NCBI RefSeq assembly: GCF_016735695.1
Contig: NZ_JAERQD010000034.1
Location: 1 to 64,000, forward strand
Length of the DNA: 64,000 nucleotides
Origin: Microvirga zambiensis WSM3693
GTDB lineage: Bacteria > Pseudomonadota > Alphaproteobacteria > Rhizobiales > Beijerinckiaceae
Reading direction: 5' to 3'
Shown: positions 1-8,883 of the stretch, piece after piece
Numbering within the stretch: the stretch's first letter is position 1
How the letters are laid out: each line of letters opens with the position of its first letter
Translations under genes and position numbers: made by a program
Notes under the pieces: generated by a model
What the model was told of the DNA's origin: nothing
Seen by the model: only the letters and a program-made list of their open reading frames with translations
Database searches by the model: none

Positions 1-30
1 TCACAGGTTCAAATCCTGTCCCCGCAACCA
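1..30 (+). tRNA. 3' end of initiator tRNA-fMet (cut by window edge)
   Basis: Bases 3-19 form a T-arm (acagg / ttcaaat loop / cctgt). They are followed by the acceptor strand ccccgca (20-26), discriminator a and an encoded cca (28-30). An acceptor strand ending CCCCGCA-A fits bacterial initiator tRNA, whose 5' strand CGCGGGG leaves the hallmark C1:A72 mismatch. The 5' part is outside the window, so the isotype is inferred from these bases only. Confidence 0.8.
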
Positions 31-566
31 ACACAAAACACAAAAGCCCTCCGACGGTGAAAACCACGGAGGGCTTTTGGCGTTCTGGTGCCTGATACAG
101 CGACTGCACGGAGAGGCTTCAACTCTCCAGCGCCCGCTGAGCAAAGAGCGAGGATGCCCGCCAAGTCGCCGTGCAGAACTGCATCGAGACCACCCTCATC
201 CTTCGGCGTCAGCTCGATCTTCTCAATCAGCGTGCGGATGAACTCCATCGCCTCATCCCTGTGCTCTATCTCTTCCAGAAGCGTCTCAAGCTCTTCCACC
301 TTACGGCGGTAAACCGCGGCAAGGTTCGGATGCACCGAAATCTTCGGGGCGATCGAACCTGACGTTTGCTGAGCTGCGAGGCTCGCCTTCTCGGCTTCGA
401 GCTCGGTCAGATGCGCCTTCATCGACGGCTGGTACAGGCCGTCCTCGATTGCGCGCATGATGCGGTCGATCGTGCGCTGAACACCGAGCTTCGCCTCCAC
501 CTCCGCGGCCCTGCCACTCGCCTCCTTGGTCAGACGCTTGACCTCATCGACTTTCGAGAAGGGCGT
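9..566 (-). pseudogene. C-terminal remnant of a large serine recombinase
   Basis: The reading frame is open from 566 down to 9 but starts directly after a TGA (567-569), and no N-terminal catalytic resolvase domain is present. The remaining part (VDEVKRLTKEASG..., HPNLAAVYRRKVEEL..., FIRTLIEKIELTP, LHGDLAGILAL) resembles the C-terminal tail of large serine recombinases that integrate phages and mobile islands. The frame runs antisense through the terminator and into the tRNA-fMet T-arm, so the last ~30 residues are probably not original. I read it as a decayed integrase beside a tRNA gene. The family match is by recognition of the motif pattern and the integration history is inference. Confidence 0.65.
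42..78. terminator. Rho-independent terminator after the tRNA gene
   Basis: aaaagccctccg (42-53) and cggagggctttt (67-78) are perfect 12-base inverted complements around a 13-base loop. The stem ends in TTTT on the plus strand and also on the minus strand, so it could stop transcription in both directions. It lies 11 bases after the tRNA CCA. Confidence 0.85.
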
Positions 567-574
567 TCATGGAA

Positions 575-862
575 CGGTCTGCTTTCAGCGGCTGAAAGCA
601 GCCGGCCGCCCATACCGATCAGGATCATGCCCATAGTGGCTTCGATGCCTGTCTTTGCTTTGGCGAAGATGCGCTTGGCAGCGCCGTGAGAGAACAGGAG
701 CGCCAAGCCGCAATACCAAGCTGTCGACATGAGGGCCGCGACCACAAGAACTGCGATTTAGAACCACGAGGGCGCGTGGGCGGGCACCATGACCGTGAAG
801 AAACTACCGTAGAAGGCAACCGACTTAGGGTTGGTCATGCAGACCAGATAGGGGAGACATCC
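575..862 (-). pseudogene. LysE/RhtB family exporter fragment with in-frame stop
   Basis: Read on the minus strand, the frame gives CLPYLVCMTNPKSVAFYGSF, then PAHAPSWF, a TAA (758-760), and in the same frame IAVLVVAALMSTAWYCG followed by GIEATMGMILIGMGGRLL. The TNPK motif and the final hydrophobic segments fit the C-terminal half of LysE/RhtB amino-acid and metabolite exporters (about 200-210 residues when whole). The N-terminal half is missing, a nonsense codon interrupts the rest, and its 3' end abuts the recombinase remnant near 560-575. It therefore looks dead twice over. Confidence 0.7.
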
Positions 863-962
863 GAGCCGGCCGCTCCGGCTTGCGACCCGGACCCTCGGCT
901 GCTTGCGTGCGCGACCGCGGCGAGGGTATAACTGGCCTTGTTGCCGCGGAGCACGGAACCAG

Positions 963-2483
963 ATGGCCGCACCGCCGGTTGGACGCGTGACCTTTCCCGT
1001 GAACGAAAGTCTCCTGCGGCGGCGCCTGACCGAACTCGAGGACGTAGGGAGCTGGGCGCCTAGTGCTCTTCCAGGGCTTGAGCGCTTTATCCGCACGGCC
1101 GACGACTATGATCTCTTTCGCGTCAACCCCATTCAGTACGCGAGCGCCAACGGGCTCAGCGAAGCGGACGGCATCGAGCTGTTCGTGCACGCTGCCAAGG
1201 TGGGCCTGTTCGAGATGGACTGGCTCCTCATCTGCGCGTATTGCCCACAGGTCGCCGGCAGCTTTCGCGAGCTCGACCAAGTCCATCCCCGCTTCCAGTG
1301 CGAGTTCTGCAACGCGCTCAACGACGTGGCGCTCGATGACTACATCCACGTCGCCTTTACGGTCTCAAGCGGCATCCGCGACATCGCATTCCGCCACCCC
1401 GAGATGTTGTCCGTCGAGGACTTCTATCTCCGCTATCACTTCGCCAGGGGCTTCAGGCCTCCGCACGGCAACACGCGCGAGCAGATCGTGGCAGCGCTCT
1501 CCCGCGGATTTGCCGACATCGAGGCCCAGCATCAACAAAAGTTCGACTTCGAGGTGACACCCGGCCGCTTCGAGGTGCTGGACCTGAACCATAAGCTCCT
1601 TCTGGTTCTCTTCGCGGGCGGGGAGCCAATCGAGCCGCAACGGACGCTGGTCCAGCTCGAGTCAGGCCGCTTCGTGGTCCCGGAGAGGCCTACGGAGCCG
1701 AGGGACATGGTGCTCGGCGACGGGCGCTTCTCGTTCCGGCAGACGGCCGATATCGGACCAGGCAAGCACACCATCACAATCGAGAACCACACAGGCGATC
1801 CTGGCCGCTTCTGGTTCCTGCAATATCCCTTAGGGTTCGAGCCGCACCGTGTCGAGTACGAGCCGTTCCTCTCCGGCAAGCGATTGCTGCTCACCTCATG
1901 CTTCGGCGAGCTTTATAAGACGCAGCTCGTGGACGAGGCAGAGAGCCTGACGGTCTCCGACATGACCTACTTGTTCACCGATCTGAAGGACTCGACGCCG
2001 CTGTATGAAAGCGTTGGTGACGTGAACGCATATTTCCTCGTTCGCCAGCACTTCGACATCCTGAACCGGATCATCCGGAGCAGGAGCGGCACGATCGTCA
2101 AGACGATCGGTGACGCCGTCATGGCCGGCTTCGGGCATCCGCAGGACGCCGTACGCGCCGCGATCGAGATGATCGAGGAGCTGTCGCGGTTCAACCAGAC
2201 CGCCTCGCGGCCCCTGGGGCTCAAGGTCGGCGTGCATAGAGGGCGGGCCATCGCCGTCAGGCTCAACGACCGGATCGACTATTTCGGCCAGGACGTGAAC
2301 ATTGCCGCCCGCGTGCAAGGTCTCGCCGACGTCAACGAGGTCTGCATCACCGAAACGGTGATGGAGTCGCCGGGTGTCCGTGAAATCACCGGGAGCCGCG
2401 TGGTGTCACGGGAATACGAGAACCTGAAGGGCATCGGCCAGAAGATGGAGATCCACCGGCTGGCAATCGCCCCCACGCAGTGA
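963..2483 (+). CDS. Class III adenylate/guanylate cyclase with DUF5939-like N-terminal region
   Basis: This 506-residue protein probably makes cyclic nucleotide from NTP in the cytoplasm. The catalytic domain is C-terminal, from about residue 330. It shows the metal-binding region YLFTDLKDST, GTIVKTIGDAVMAGF with the lysine and second metal aspartate, and DVNIAARVQ carrying the transition-state Asn/Arg pair. The N-terminal part matches DUF5939-type cyclase regions and has two Cys-x2-Cys knuckles (CAYC and CEFC) that look like a zinc ribbon. No membrane segment is seen. I start at the ATG at 963, with cggag about 15 bases upstream; an upstream extension to 903 is possible but has unlikely composition. 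It stands alone between a pseudogene and a hydrolase, and its input signal is unknown. Confidence 0.85.
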   Translation: MAAPPVGRVTFPVNESLLRRRLTELEDVGSWAPSALPGLERFIRTADDYDLFRVNPIQYASANGLSEADGIELFVHAAKVGLFEMDWLLICAYCPQVAGSFRELDQVHPRFQCEFCNALNDVALDDYIHVAFTVSSGIRDIAFRHPEMLSVEDFYLRYHFARGFRPPHGNTREQIVAALSRGFADIEAQHQQKFDFEVTPGRFEVLDLNHKLLLVLFAGGEPIEPQRTLVQLESGRFVVPERPTEPRDMVLGDGRFSFRQTADIGPGKHTITIENHTGDPGRFWFLQYPLGFEPHRVEYEPFLSGKRLLLTSCFGELYKTQLVDEAESLTVSDMTYLFTDLKDSTPLYESVGDVNAYFLVRQHFDILNRIIRSRSGTIVKTIGDAVMAGFGHPQDAVRAAIEMIEELSRFNQTASRPLGLKVGVHRGRAIAVRLNDRIDYFGQDVNIAARVQGLADVNEVCITETVMESPGVREITGSRVVSREYENLKGIGQKMEIHRLAIAPTQ

Positions 2484-2615
2484 TCAGGCTTGCGGGACCC
2501 CGCCAAGGAGGACGCCTGCATACGAGATGTGGACGGGATCCCCCAGGCACCGTTAACGTCGCGGATCGCGACAACACATGACCATGGTTCGGGCCGATAC
2601 ACCGTGGGAGGAATC

Positions 2616-4097
2616 TTGAAAGCGACCGTCGGCACCTGGCTGAAACGGCTTGCGGCCGGCATGGCCCTCCTGGTGGCGCTGGCGTTGGGTCTCGTCGTGG
2701 CCGGACTGGCATTCCGGGCCTGGGATGCCCTGCGGGCTCCGCCGCTCGAGGCCTGGCACACCGTCGTTCCCGACGAGCCTGAAGCCGAGGCCATCGACGC
2801 CATGGATTGGGTGGCCTACCTGCGGAGGGAGGGGCAACTCATCGCCGACGTGAGGCGAGAGGTCTTCCGCGCGCCGGAGGACGGCGCGGCGCTCCCGGTC
2901 GACCGGTATGTCACCGGCAGCCCTGTCGACCCAGCGACATTCGCGACCGACTGGAACCGCTCCTACGTCATGGAGCCCGAGGGCTCGCCGGTCGGAGCCG
3001 CCGTATTCCTGCACGGCCTCACCGATGCCCCCTACAGCCTCCGTCACCTCGCCGCCGTCTACCGCGACCGCGGCTTCGTCGCCATCGGCATCCGCCTGCC
3101 CGGCCACGGCACCGTTCCGGCCGGCTTGACCAAGGTGGAATGGGAGGACTGGATGGCCGCTACCCGGCTGGCCGTGCGGGAGGCCGTCCGGCGTGCCGGA
3201 TCCGGCAAGCGCCTGCATGTCGTCGGGTTCTCGAACGGCGGTGCCCTGGCAGTGAAGTACGCCCTCGACGCCGTCGCGGATGGCAGTCTGCCAAAGCCTG
3301 ACCGCCTCATCCTGCTCTCGCCGATGATCGGGCTTACGGCCTTCGCCCGCTACGCCGGCCTTGCCGGGCTGCCTGCCTTCTTCCCGGCCTTCGCGCGGGC
3401 GGCCTGGCTCGACGTGCTGCCGGAATTCAACCCGTTCAAGTACAATTCCTTCCCGGTGAACGCGGCGCGGCAGGCCTACCAGGTGACGCAGGAGGTCCAG
3501 GATCGGATCAACCAGGCTGCCGCCGACGGCAGCATAGCCGCCCTTCCGCCGATCCATACGTTCCAGTCGGTGGCCGACTTCACCGTCAGCACCCGGGCAA
3601 TCGTCACGGGCCTGTATGCGCGGCTTCCCGCCAACGGCAGCGAGCTGACGCTGTTCGACCTCAACCGCGCCATCGGCCTCGGCCCCCTGCTCGACCGCTC
3701 CATGGACACGATCGTCGGGCGGCTGCTGCCGCCGGCCCCGCGGGCCTTCAGGACGACGCTCGTCACGAATGCCGACCCGTCCACGCTGGAGGCCGTCGAA
3801 CGGGCCGTCGAGAGCGGCGCAACCGAGGAGGCGGTGACGCCCACGGGGCTGTCGTTCCCGCCCACGGCCTTCTCGCTCTCCCATGTCGCCCTGCCATTCC
3901 CGGTCACGGATCCGCTCTATGGCTCGCAGCCGGGCCCGGGGGAACGCTTCGGCATCAATCTCGGCGCGCTGACGCCCCGCGGCGAGCGCGGCGTCCTGAT
4001 CGTCTCGCTCGATGCGCTGGTGCGCATCTCGTCGAACCCATTCTACCCCTACATCGAGCGCAGGGTGATCGAGGGCATCGACCGGCCTCTGCGATAG
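2616..4097 (+). CDS. Membrane-anchored alpha/beta hydrolase
   Basis: This is a serine hydrolase of about 493 residues. An N-terminal hydrophobic helix (roughly residues 12-32) probably anchors it in the inner membrane, with the enzyme domain outside. The oxyanion region reads VFLHGLTDAPYSLRHLA, and the nucleophile elbow is GFSNGG (G-x-S-x-G). The family usually acts on esters, lipids or peptides, but the substrate cannot be read from sequence. I chose the TTG at 2616 because gggagg (2606-2611) lies four bases upstream and the helix then sits at the N-terminus; the ATG-less stretch back to 2490 has no helix or homology signal. It follows the cyclase gene in the same direction, 132 bases on. 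Confidence 0.75.
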   Translation: MKATVGTWLKRLAAGMALLVALALGLVVAGLAFRAWDALRAPPLEAWHTVVPDEPEAEAIDAMDWVAYLRREGQLIADVRREVFRAPEDGAALPVDRYVTGSPVDPATFATDWNRSYVMEPEGSPVGAAVFLHGLTDAPYSLRHLAAVYRDRGFVAIGIRLPGHGTVPAGLTKVEWEDWMAATRLAVREAVRRAGSGKRLHVVGFSNGGALAVKYALDAVADGSLPKPDRLILLSPMIGLTAFARYAGLAGLPAFFPAFARAAWLDVLPEFNPFKYNSFPVNAARQAYQVTQEVQDRINQAAADGSIAALPPIHTFQSVADFTVSTRAIVTGLYARLPANGSELTLFDLNRAIGLGPLLDRSMDTIVGRLLPPAPRAFRTTLVTNADPSTLEAVERAVESGATEEAVTPTGLSFPPTAFSLSHVALPFPVTDPLYGSQPGPGERFGINLGALTPRGERGVLIVSLDALVRISSNPFYPYIERRVIEGIDRPLR

Positions 4098-4107
4098 GCC
4101 CCGGGGT

Positions 4108-4335
4108 TCAGCCGTCCGAAAGGGACCGCACCATCTCCGGCAGGGAGCAGCTCCGGCCTCGCTGGGGCGGGCGATGGCTACTGCGCCGGTCCGACGGGGT
4201 CTGCCCTGACCAACGCCTGAAGGCACGGGTGAAGGCGCTGTGCTCGGTGTAGTTCAGGGCGTGGGCGATCTCGGTGAGCGACAGGTCGGTCGCGGCGAGC
4301 AGCTTGCAGGCAATCTCGCAGGCGTCAGGGTGGCA
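4108..4335 (-). pseudogene. AraC-type regulator, C-terminal remnant
   Basis: The minus strand gives CHPDACEIACKLLAATDLSL, TEIAHALNYTEHSAFTRAF and RRWSGQTPSDRR before the stop at 4108-4110. This is the second helix-turn-helix of an AraC/XylS DNA-binding domain. The frame opens directly after a TGA (4336-4338), and neither the first helix-turn-helix nor an effector domain is present, so only the 3' end of a regulator gene survives. It is convergent with the hydrolase gene ending at 4097. Confidence 0.75.
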
Positions 4336-4371
4336 TCAGTGCCGATTCAGGACAATTCCTCCCCCTCCCCA

Positions 4372-4391
4372 GGGTTAGACCTGATGGACCC
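4372..4391 (+). promoter_or_regulatory. Candidate regulatory motif GGGTT-N2-ACC-N-GATGG, copy 1
   Basis: The 20 bases GGGTTAGACCTGATGGACCC lie about 270 bases before the AraC gene start. Closely similar sequences occur upstream of the DUF1269 gene (41364-41383) and of hdeD (45299-45316), both on the minus strand. No protein is known to me for this motif. It is listed because three copies lie in non-coding DNA. Confidence 0.3.
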
Positions 4392-4664
4392 GTGGGTTGC
4401 GACGGGTATGCTCAAGGTCACGGAGGCCGGGGTTGTCGCCCCTAACGAGCACATTCCATGCCGGAGCCGGTGAGCGAGCACCGGATTCGATCACCCAAAG
4501 GGTGCAGTCCGCACCCTGAAGGAGCCGATACGCCGGCAACAAGGATCGCTGACCGCTCCCGAGGACGCCGTCGTCGCCGGGGCACTGACCGGAGCGATGC
4601 GCGGATCAGGGGCACCAGGAGTGGCAGTCATCGAGTAGCCGAGCGCACTTCGGGGAGATGGCCG

Positions 4665-5693
4665 ATGCTGACAGGTCGTTTGACTCCAAGGGGCAATGCC
4701 ATTCACGCGCAAGCCGGATCCATGGCGCCCGAGCCCGGCGAAGGCCGGGACATCAAGGTCCGGCAGGCGTCGACATATTTCGACGGGGCCGATGCCGCGC
4801 TCGATCGCGAGGCGCAAGCGAAGGAACTCAATTACCAATCATGGGACCTGGGCATCCTGCAGCTGGAACGGATTTCGCTGTTCCGCAGACCGGGAAGGAC
4901 GCACCACCGCGGCAACCTGCGGGCCGATGATTGGCCCCGGGGAAGGGACATCGGGTCCGCCGCGTCGGCCTACTTGCAGCAGGGATCACCACCCGACCTG
5001 AATTTCCGCATCCTGATCGCGACCCTCGACGAGGGGGCATCCGAGCAGCTCCTGACCGCCTTCCTTCCGTGCACCCTGCTCAGGAAATCGGTGCTGTCGC
5101 AAAGCGCGGAACACATGGTGGCCCTGGATTCGTGGCAGGGTGCCATCATAGCAGGCCATCTCCTCTCGTTGGCCCGTGAGCTGCCTTCGATCCCGAAGGA
5201 GCACTGGCCGATGCTGGGGGCAGCGGCCTCCGCCCTGGTGCAGGCCTGCCTCGTTCCCACGCGCGGCAATCCCGCACGGACCGGCGCGCCGAAAGACACC
5301 GCCGTTCGCGAGCGGCTCCGGTGCGTCGTGAGACAGAACATGAAATCTCCGGATTTCGGACCGGAGGCGCTCAGGCGGCTTGTCGGGATGTCACGTTCCA
5401 AGCTCTATCGCATTTTCGGAGGGACCGGCGGCGTCGCGCGATGCATCCAGGACGAACGCCTCGACGTAGCCAGGCAACGCCTCGCCGACATCGGGGACAC
5501 GACCCCGATCAGGACTTTGGCAAGCGAGGTCGGATTCATCGAACACTCGTCCTTCAGCAGGGCCTTCAAGCTTCGATACGGAACCAGTCCCACCGAATTC
5601 AGAGAGACGGTTCTGGCCCAACCTCGTTTCGACGCGCGTGACGATCGACATGACGCCGACAGCATGCCTGGATCGTGCAACCGATCTGCATGA
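4665..5693 (+). CDS. AraC family transcriptional regulator
   Basis: This 342-residue regulator has a C-terminal AraC-type DNA-binding domain. The first helix-turn-helix is around FGPEALRRLVGMSRSKLYRIF, and the second around PIRTLASEVGFIEHSSFSRAF with the family ending RYGTSPTEFR. The N-terminal ~200 residues look like an AraC-binding-like sensor region but carry no ligand motif I recognise. I start at the ATG at 4665, preceded by ggggag (4652-4657). The frame stays open further upstream to 4458, but that part is arginine-rich and looks non-coding. The stretch 4392-4664 holds no other gene. No obvious target gene is adjacent, so its regulon is unknown. Confidence 0.75.
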   Translation: MLTGRLTPRGNAIHAQAGSMAPEPGEGRDIKVRQASTYFDGADAALDREAQAKELNYQSWDLGILQLERISLFRRPGRTHHRGNLRADDWPRGRDIGSAASAYLQQGSPPDLNFRILIATLDEGASEQLLTAFLPCTLLRKSVLSQSAEHMVALDSWQGAIIAGHLLSLARELPSIPKEHWPMLGAAASALVQACLVPTRGNPARTGAPKDTAVRERLRCVVRQNMKSPDFGPEALRRLVGMSRSKLYRIFGGTGGVARCIQDERLDVARQRLADIGDTTPIRTLASEVGFIEHSSFSRAFKLRYGTSPTEFRETVLAQPRFDARDDRHDADSMPGSCNRSA

Positions 5694-5864
5694 CATGGAC
5701 CGGGTTCCGATCGAGCCGATTCGCGATGGTGTCGGCCAGGGCAGGGATCATGACCGCCGACGGAAGAGGCCGTTCCCGAAGCGCAGACAGGGATCCTGGC
5801 CCATCAAGGAGCCATGCGCCCCTGCGCCGCCGGGCAATGCCGCGAAAATCCTGCCGACATCCTG

Positions 5865-7604
5865 TCATCGTGATCTGACAATGCCGGAGAATCCGGCGAC
5901 GGCCAGGAGGCTCAGGACCCATCCCACGATGGACTGGAAATAGTAATAACTCAGAGCCGATCCTCCGGAGGGCTTGGACGGATCGGGCCGCCAGTATGTC
6001 TTCTGATCCATCTCGAGCACCGGCAGGAGGACATCCAGCGAGTACATCCACGGATTGATCTCCGGATAGCTCGATGCCTCCCACTGCTGGCGGAAGCATG
6101 AGAACTGGGTTTGTCCGCTTTCGGCGCGTCCGTCCACGGCCGTCTGGGTCGCGGACAGGAAGCGCTGTTCCGATCGGTCCACTCCGCACATCGTCCATTC
6201 AGGCGATCGCAAGACGACAGCGCTGTTCGGCTTGAAGGCTCCCTGCCGTTCCGCATAGCCGAAGACCGCCACGCCAAGGGCCCAGAAGAAGGCGAGCCAG
6301 ACCAAGGCGAGCAGAGGTTGGCGGCCATAGGCGACGGTGATGGCGAGTAGACCGTCCTTGACGGCTAGCATTGCACGCCACAGGGCGTGCCGTGCGCGCC
6401 GGCGACGGGCTCGCCGCTGAAGCCGCTCCTTCTCGATGAGCACCGTCGTGGCGTCCTCATCATGGCCCATCTCCCGGAAGACCGATGCAAGTTGCTCATA
6501 GGGTTGCGGCCAGAATTCCTCTCCGCGTCCATCCGGCACCTGTCGTGACAGCCACTCGAGGCGTCCCTCTGCATCGACCGGACCATCGATGAAGGCGCCA
6601 TAGCGACAGCGGTTCAAGAGAAGTTCACCCTTTTTCGGCCAGCATGGTGCTTCGTCATGCAGAGTACCTACCGAGGCTCCTGTCATGGCCAGTGTCCCAT
6701 CGATCCTTGCCTCTTTGCGCAGAAAGAACGCGCCTTCCACCAAGACGCGGCTTAGTTGCAGAGCATCGCGGCCGGAGTTGGTGATGACCGTGGAGGTGCA
6801 GTCCAGGTCACCCGCGATCCGCGCACCTGTGAGCCGGACTTCGCCCGTGACATTGCCCGAGCGCAGCAGGAAACCGCCCTGCACTTGGATTGCGTCGGCA
6901 GCAATGGCGACTTCGTCGGGACGGAAGATGGTCGATCCGGCACAATCGAAACTGGCTTCGAGCCGCGCACCGCGCAGGTTGACGCCGCCACGGAAATCCG
7001 CGTCCCGACAGAAGACATTGCGCACTTCCAAACCCTCGGCATTGAGCGCAAATCCGCCGGGCGACTGGATCACCGCACCGTCGCAAACGAGATTGCCACC
7101 GAGCCGTGAATCGGTGAGGCGAACCTCGCCGTTGGCATGTGAGCCGCGCAGATAAAGCCCGCCCCGGACCTCGAGCCGCTCGGCCTGGAAGCCCGGCAGT
7201 GACGACCCGTCCAGGAACAGACGATCGATGATCGCCGACCTGAAGACCGGAACGGCATCGAAGCGGCAATCCTTCAGACGGATATCACGAGACACCCGGC
7301 AGCCTTCGAGGTCGAGAACACCCTGGATCCAGGCCCCGCTGATCCTGACGCCCTTTTCGTGCGGGCGATAGCCCTCCTCGCCACCCAGCAGGAGAAAGCG
7401 TAGGAAGGAGGCGCGGACGGCGCGCGCGGGATCATCCGCGCCCGGTCGCACGCCGTCACCCAGACGATCAAGCCCACCGCTCGGAAGGCGGGATAGAACC
7501 ACCTCCTCAGCCGGCAGCAAAGGACGGAAGCCGTCAAGAGTGGCGCCCACGGTCGACCATGGCTGTCCATCCATGCTTCTTGGAACGATCTGATCGCCAT
7601 TCAT
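5865..7604 (-). CDS. Pentapeptide-like beta-solenoid protein with C-terminal membrane anchor
   Basis: This is a 579-residue protein of unknown function. From about residue 95 to 330 it has short repeating units such as RISGAWIQGVLDLEGCRV, RLTDSRLGGNLVCDGA and RLTGARIAGDLDCTS. These suggest a right-handed beta-helix similar to pentapeptide-repeat or bactofilin folds. A basic segment (RRARRRRARH) precedes a transmembrane helix near LLALVWLAFFWALGVAVFGYA. The C-terminus has another hydrophobic segment at FQSIVGWVLSLLAVAGF. Related proteins are sometimes labelled membrane-associated oxidoreductase, but no redox motif is visible. It lies 118 bases downstream of the RND operon on the same strand and may be read from it. 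The start is uncertain: the ATG at 7574 is an alternative. Confidence 0.7.
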   Translation of the reverse strand: MNGDQIVPRSMDGQPWSTVGATLDGFRPLLPAEEVVLSRLPSGGLDRLGDGVRPGADDPARAVRASFLRFLLLGGEEGYRPHEKGVRISGAWIQGVLDLEGCRVSRDIRLKDCRFDAVPVFRSAIIDRLFLDGSSLPGFQAERLEVRGGLYLRGSHANGEVRLTDSRLGGNLVCDGAVIQSPGGFALNAEGLEVRNVFCRDADFRGGVNLRGARLEASFDCAGSTIFRPDEVAIAADAIQVQGGFLLRSGNVTGEVRLTGARIAGDLDCTSTVITNSGRDALQLSRVLVEGAFFLRKEARIDGTLAMTGASVGTLHDEAPCWPKKGELLLNRCRYGAFIDGPVDAEGRLEWLSRQVPDGRGEEFWPQPYEQLASVFREMGHDEDATTVLIEKERLQRRARRRRARHALWRAMLAVKDGLLAITVAYGRQPLLALVWLAFFWALGVAVFGYAERQGAFKPNSAVVLRSPEWTMCGVDRSEQRFLSATQTAVDGRAESGQTQFSCFRQQWEASSYPEINPWMYSLDVLLPVLEMDQKTYWRPDPSKPSGGSALSYYYFQSIVGWVLSLLAVAGFSGIVRSR

Positions 7605-7722
7605 GGGATGGCCTGGAGGAATACTTCGTCAACTCTGACAACGAACGCCATCACCACATTCACACCATCGGTCCGAAGCATGGCCGGGTGCTGCCCATGT
7701 CTCCACGGCTGACCACGCCGCC

Positions 7723-8883
7723 TCATTCGATATGCGACATTGCGCCAGCCCTCTGGTCACGGGCAGTCGCGGGCTGCGCCCTGAGGGATTTCACCCGCTG
7801 GCCCGGGTGAAGGGCCAGGACGCCGCCGGTCACGACGACGTCGTCCGGGTCGAGCCCCTGCGAGACGATCACCCGGTCGGAATCAAAGCGCAGAATGTCG
7901 ACATTTCGCAGGGAGACGGTCGACGTCGCAGGATCGACGATCCACATGGCCGACGATGGCCCGGACCATGTGAGGGCGCTCGCCGGAACCGCGACGACAG
8001 CCGGCGAGCGCAGTTCGATCGTCCCGATGACGGTCGATCCCAGCCGCATGGCCTCCGGAGGATCTTGCAGGCTGACCCGGACCTGGAAGGTGCGGGTCAC
8101 GGGGTCGGCCTGCGCCGCGATCTCGCGCACGCGCCCGACGGCGACGACGGAACGATCGTCGGCGAGGGCCACGCGGATCACCGGATCCGTCGCCTGCTGA
8201 TCGAGAAAACGCGCAGGGACGTTGAATAAGGCATCGCGCCCATCGTCGCGGGCTAGTTGCACGACGGTCTGGCCTGCCTGCACGACTTCGCCGGGCTCGG
8301 CGCTTCGGGCCGTCACCACACCGGCGGTGTCGGATCGAAGCTCCGTGAAGGCAAGGCGATCGCGTGCCAGCCCGACTCTCGCTTCGGCATCCTCGAGGCC
8401 GGCTTCGGCGGTGTTCTTTGCCTGCAAGGCCTGGTCGAAACGCGGCCGGGTCGTAAAACCCTGTGTCATGAGCTCGTCCTGGCGGTCGAAGGCATTGCGT
8501 GCTGTGCTCACCTCACCTCTCGCAGCCGCCAACGCGGCCTTCGCGGCGCTCAGGGCGTTCTGTTCGGTCTGCGGGTCCAGGCGGGCGACAAGCTGGCCCG
8601 CCGCGATCCTGTCGCCGACGTTCACGGGACGCTCGACAACGCGGCCGCCGATGCGGAACGCAAGTGCGACGTTGTTCTCCGCCTGGATCTCGCCCGATAG
8701 CTGGATATCGTTCACCAGCTTGCTCGCCTCCACCGAGATGACTTCGACCGGCCGGCCGACACCCGGCAATGGCGTTTCACTTCGACCGCATGCGGCCAGT
8801 CCTGAAAGCAATGCGGCAATCATAGCCGGCCCCAGCTGGACCGATGCGGCCAATCGTGAAGCGAGGACGGTGATAACGGTCAT
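7723..8883 (-). CDS. RND efflux periplasmic adaptor subunit (second adaptor)
   Basis: This 386-residue protein is a membrane-fusion adaptor. An N-terminal signal region ends in a lipobox-like LLSGLAAC, so it is probably a lipoprotein held in the inner membrane. The barrel-sandwich/lipoyl half is seen at NNVALAFRIGGRVVERPVNVGD, a helical hairpin follows (SAAKAALAAARGEV...), and then the beta-barrel region with DPVTRTFQVRVSL. The start at 8883 overlaps the pump stop as ATGA, which indicates translational coupling and makes the much longer open frame upstream spurious. It is the third gene of an adaptor-pump-adaptor operon. Confidence 0.9.
   Translation of the reverse strand: MTVITVLASRLAASVQLGPAMIAALLSGLAACGRSETPLPGVGRPVEVISVEASKLVNDIQLSGEIQAENNVALAFRIGGRVVERPVNVGDRIAAGQLVARLDPQTEQNALSAAKAALAAARGEVSTARNAFDRQDELMTQGFTTRPRFDQALQAKNTAEAGLEDAEARVGLARDRLAFTELRSDTAGVVTARSAEPGEVVQAGQTVVQLARDDGRDALFNVPARFLDQQATDPVIRVALADDRSVVAVGRVREIAAQADPVTRTFQVRVSLQDPPEAMRLGSTVIGTIELRSPAVVAVPASALTWSGPSSAMWIVDPATSTVSLRNVDILRFDSDRVIVSQGLDPDDVVVTGGVLALHPGQRVKSLRAQPATARDQRAGAMSHIE

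Noticed and set aside
2553..4226. Long open frame of 557 codons on the minus strand
   Set aside because: It lies antisense to the alpha/beta hydrolase and is rich in Arg, Gly and Gln without any motif; it is a GC-content shadow.
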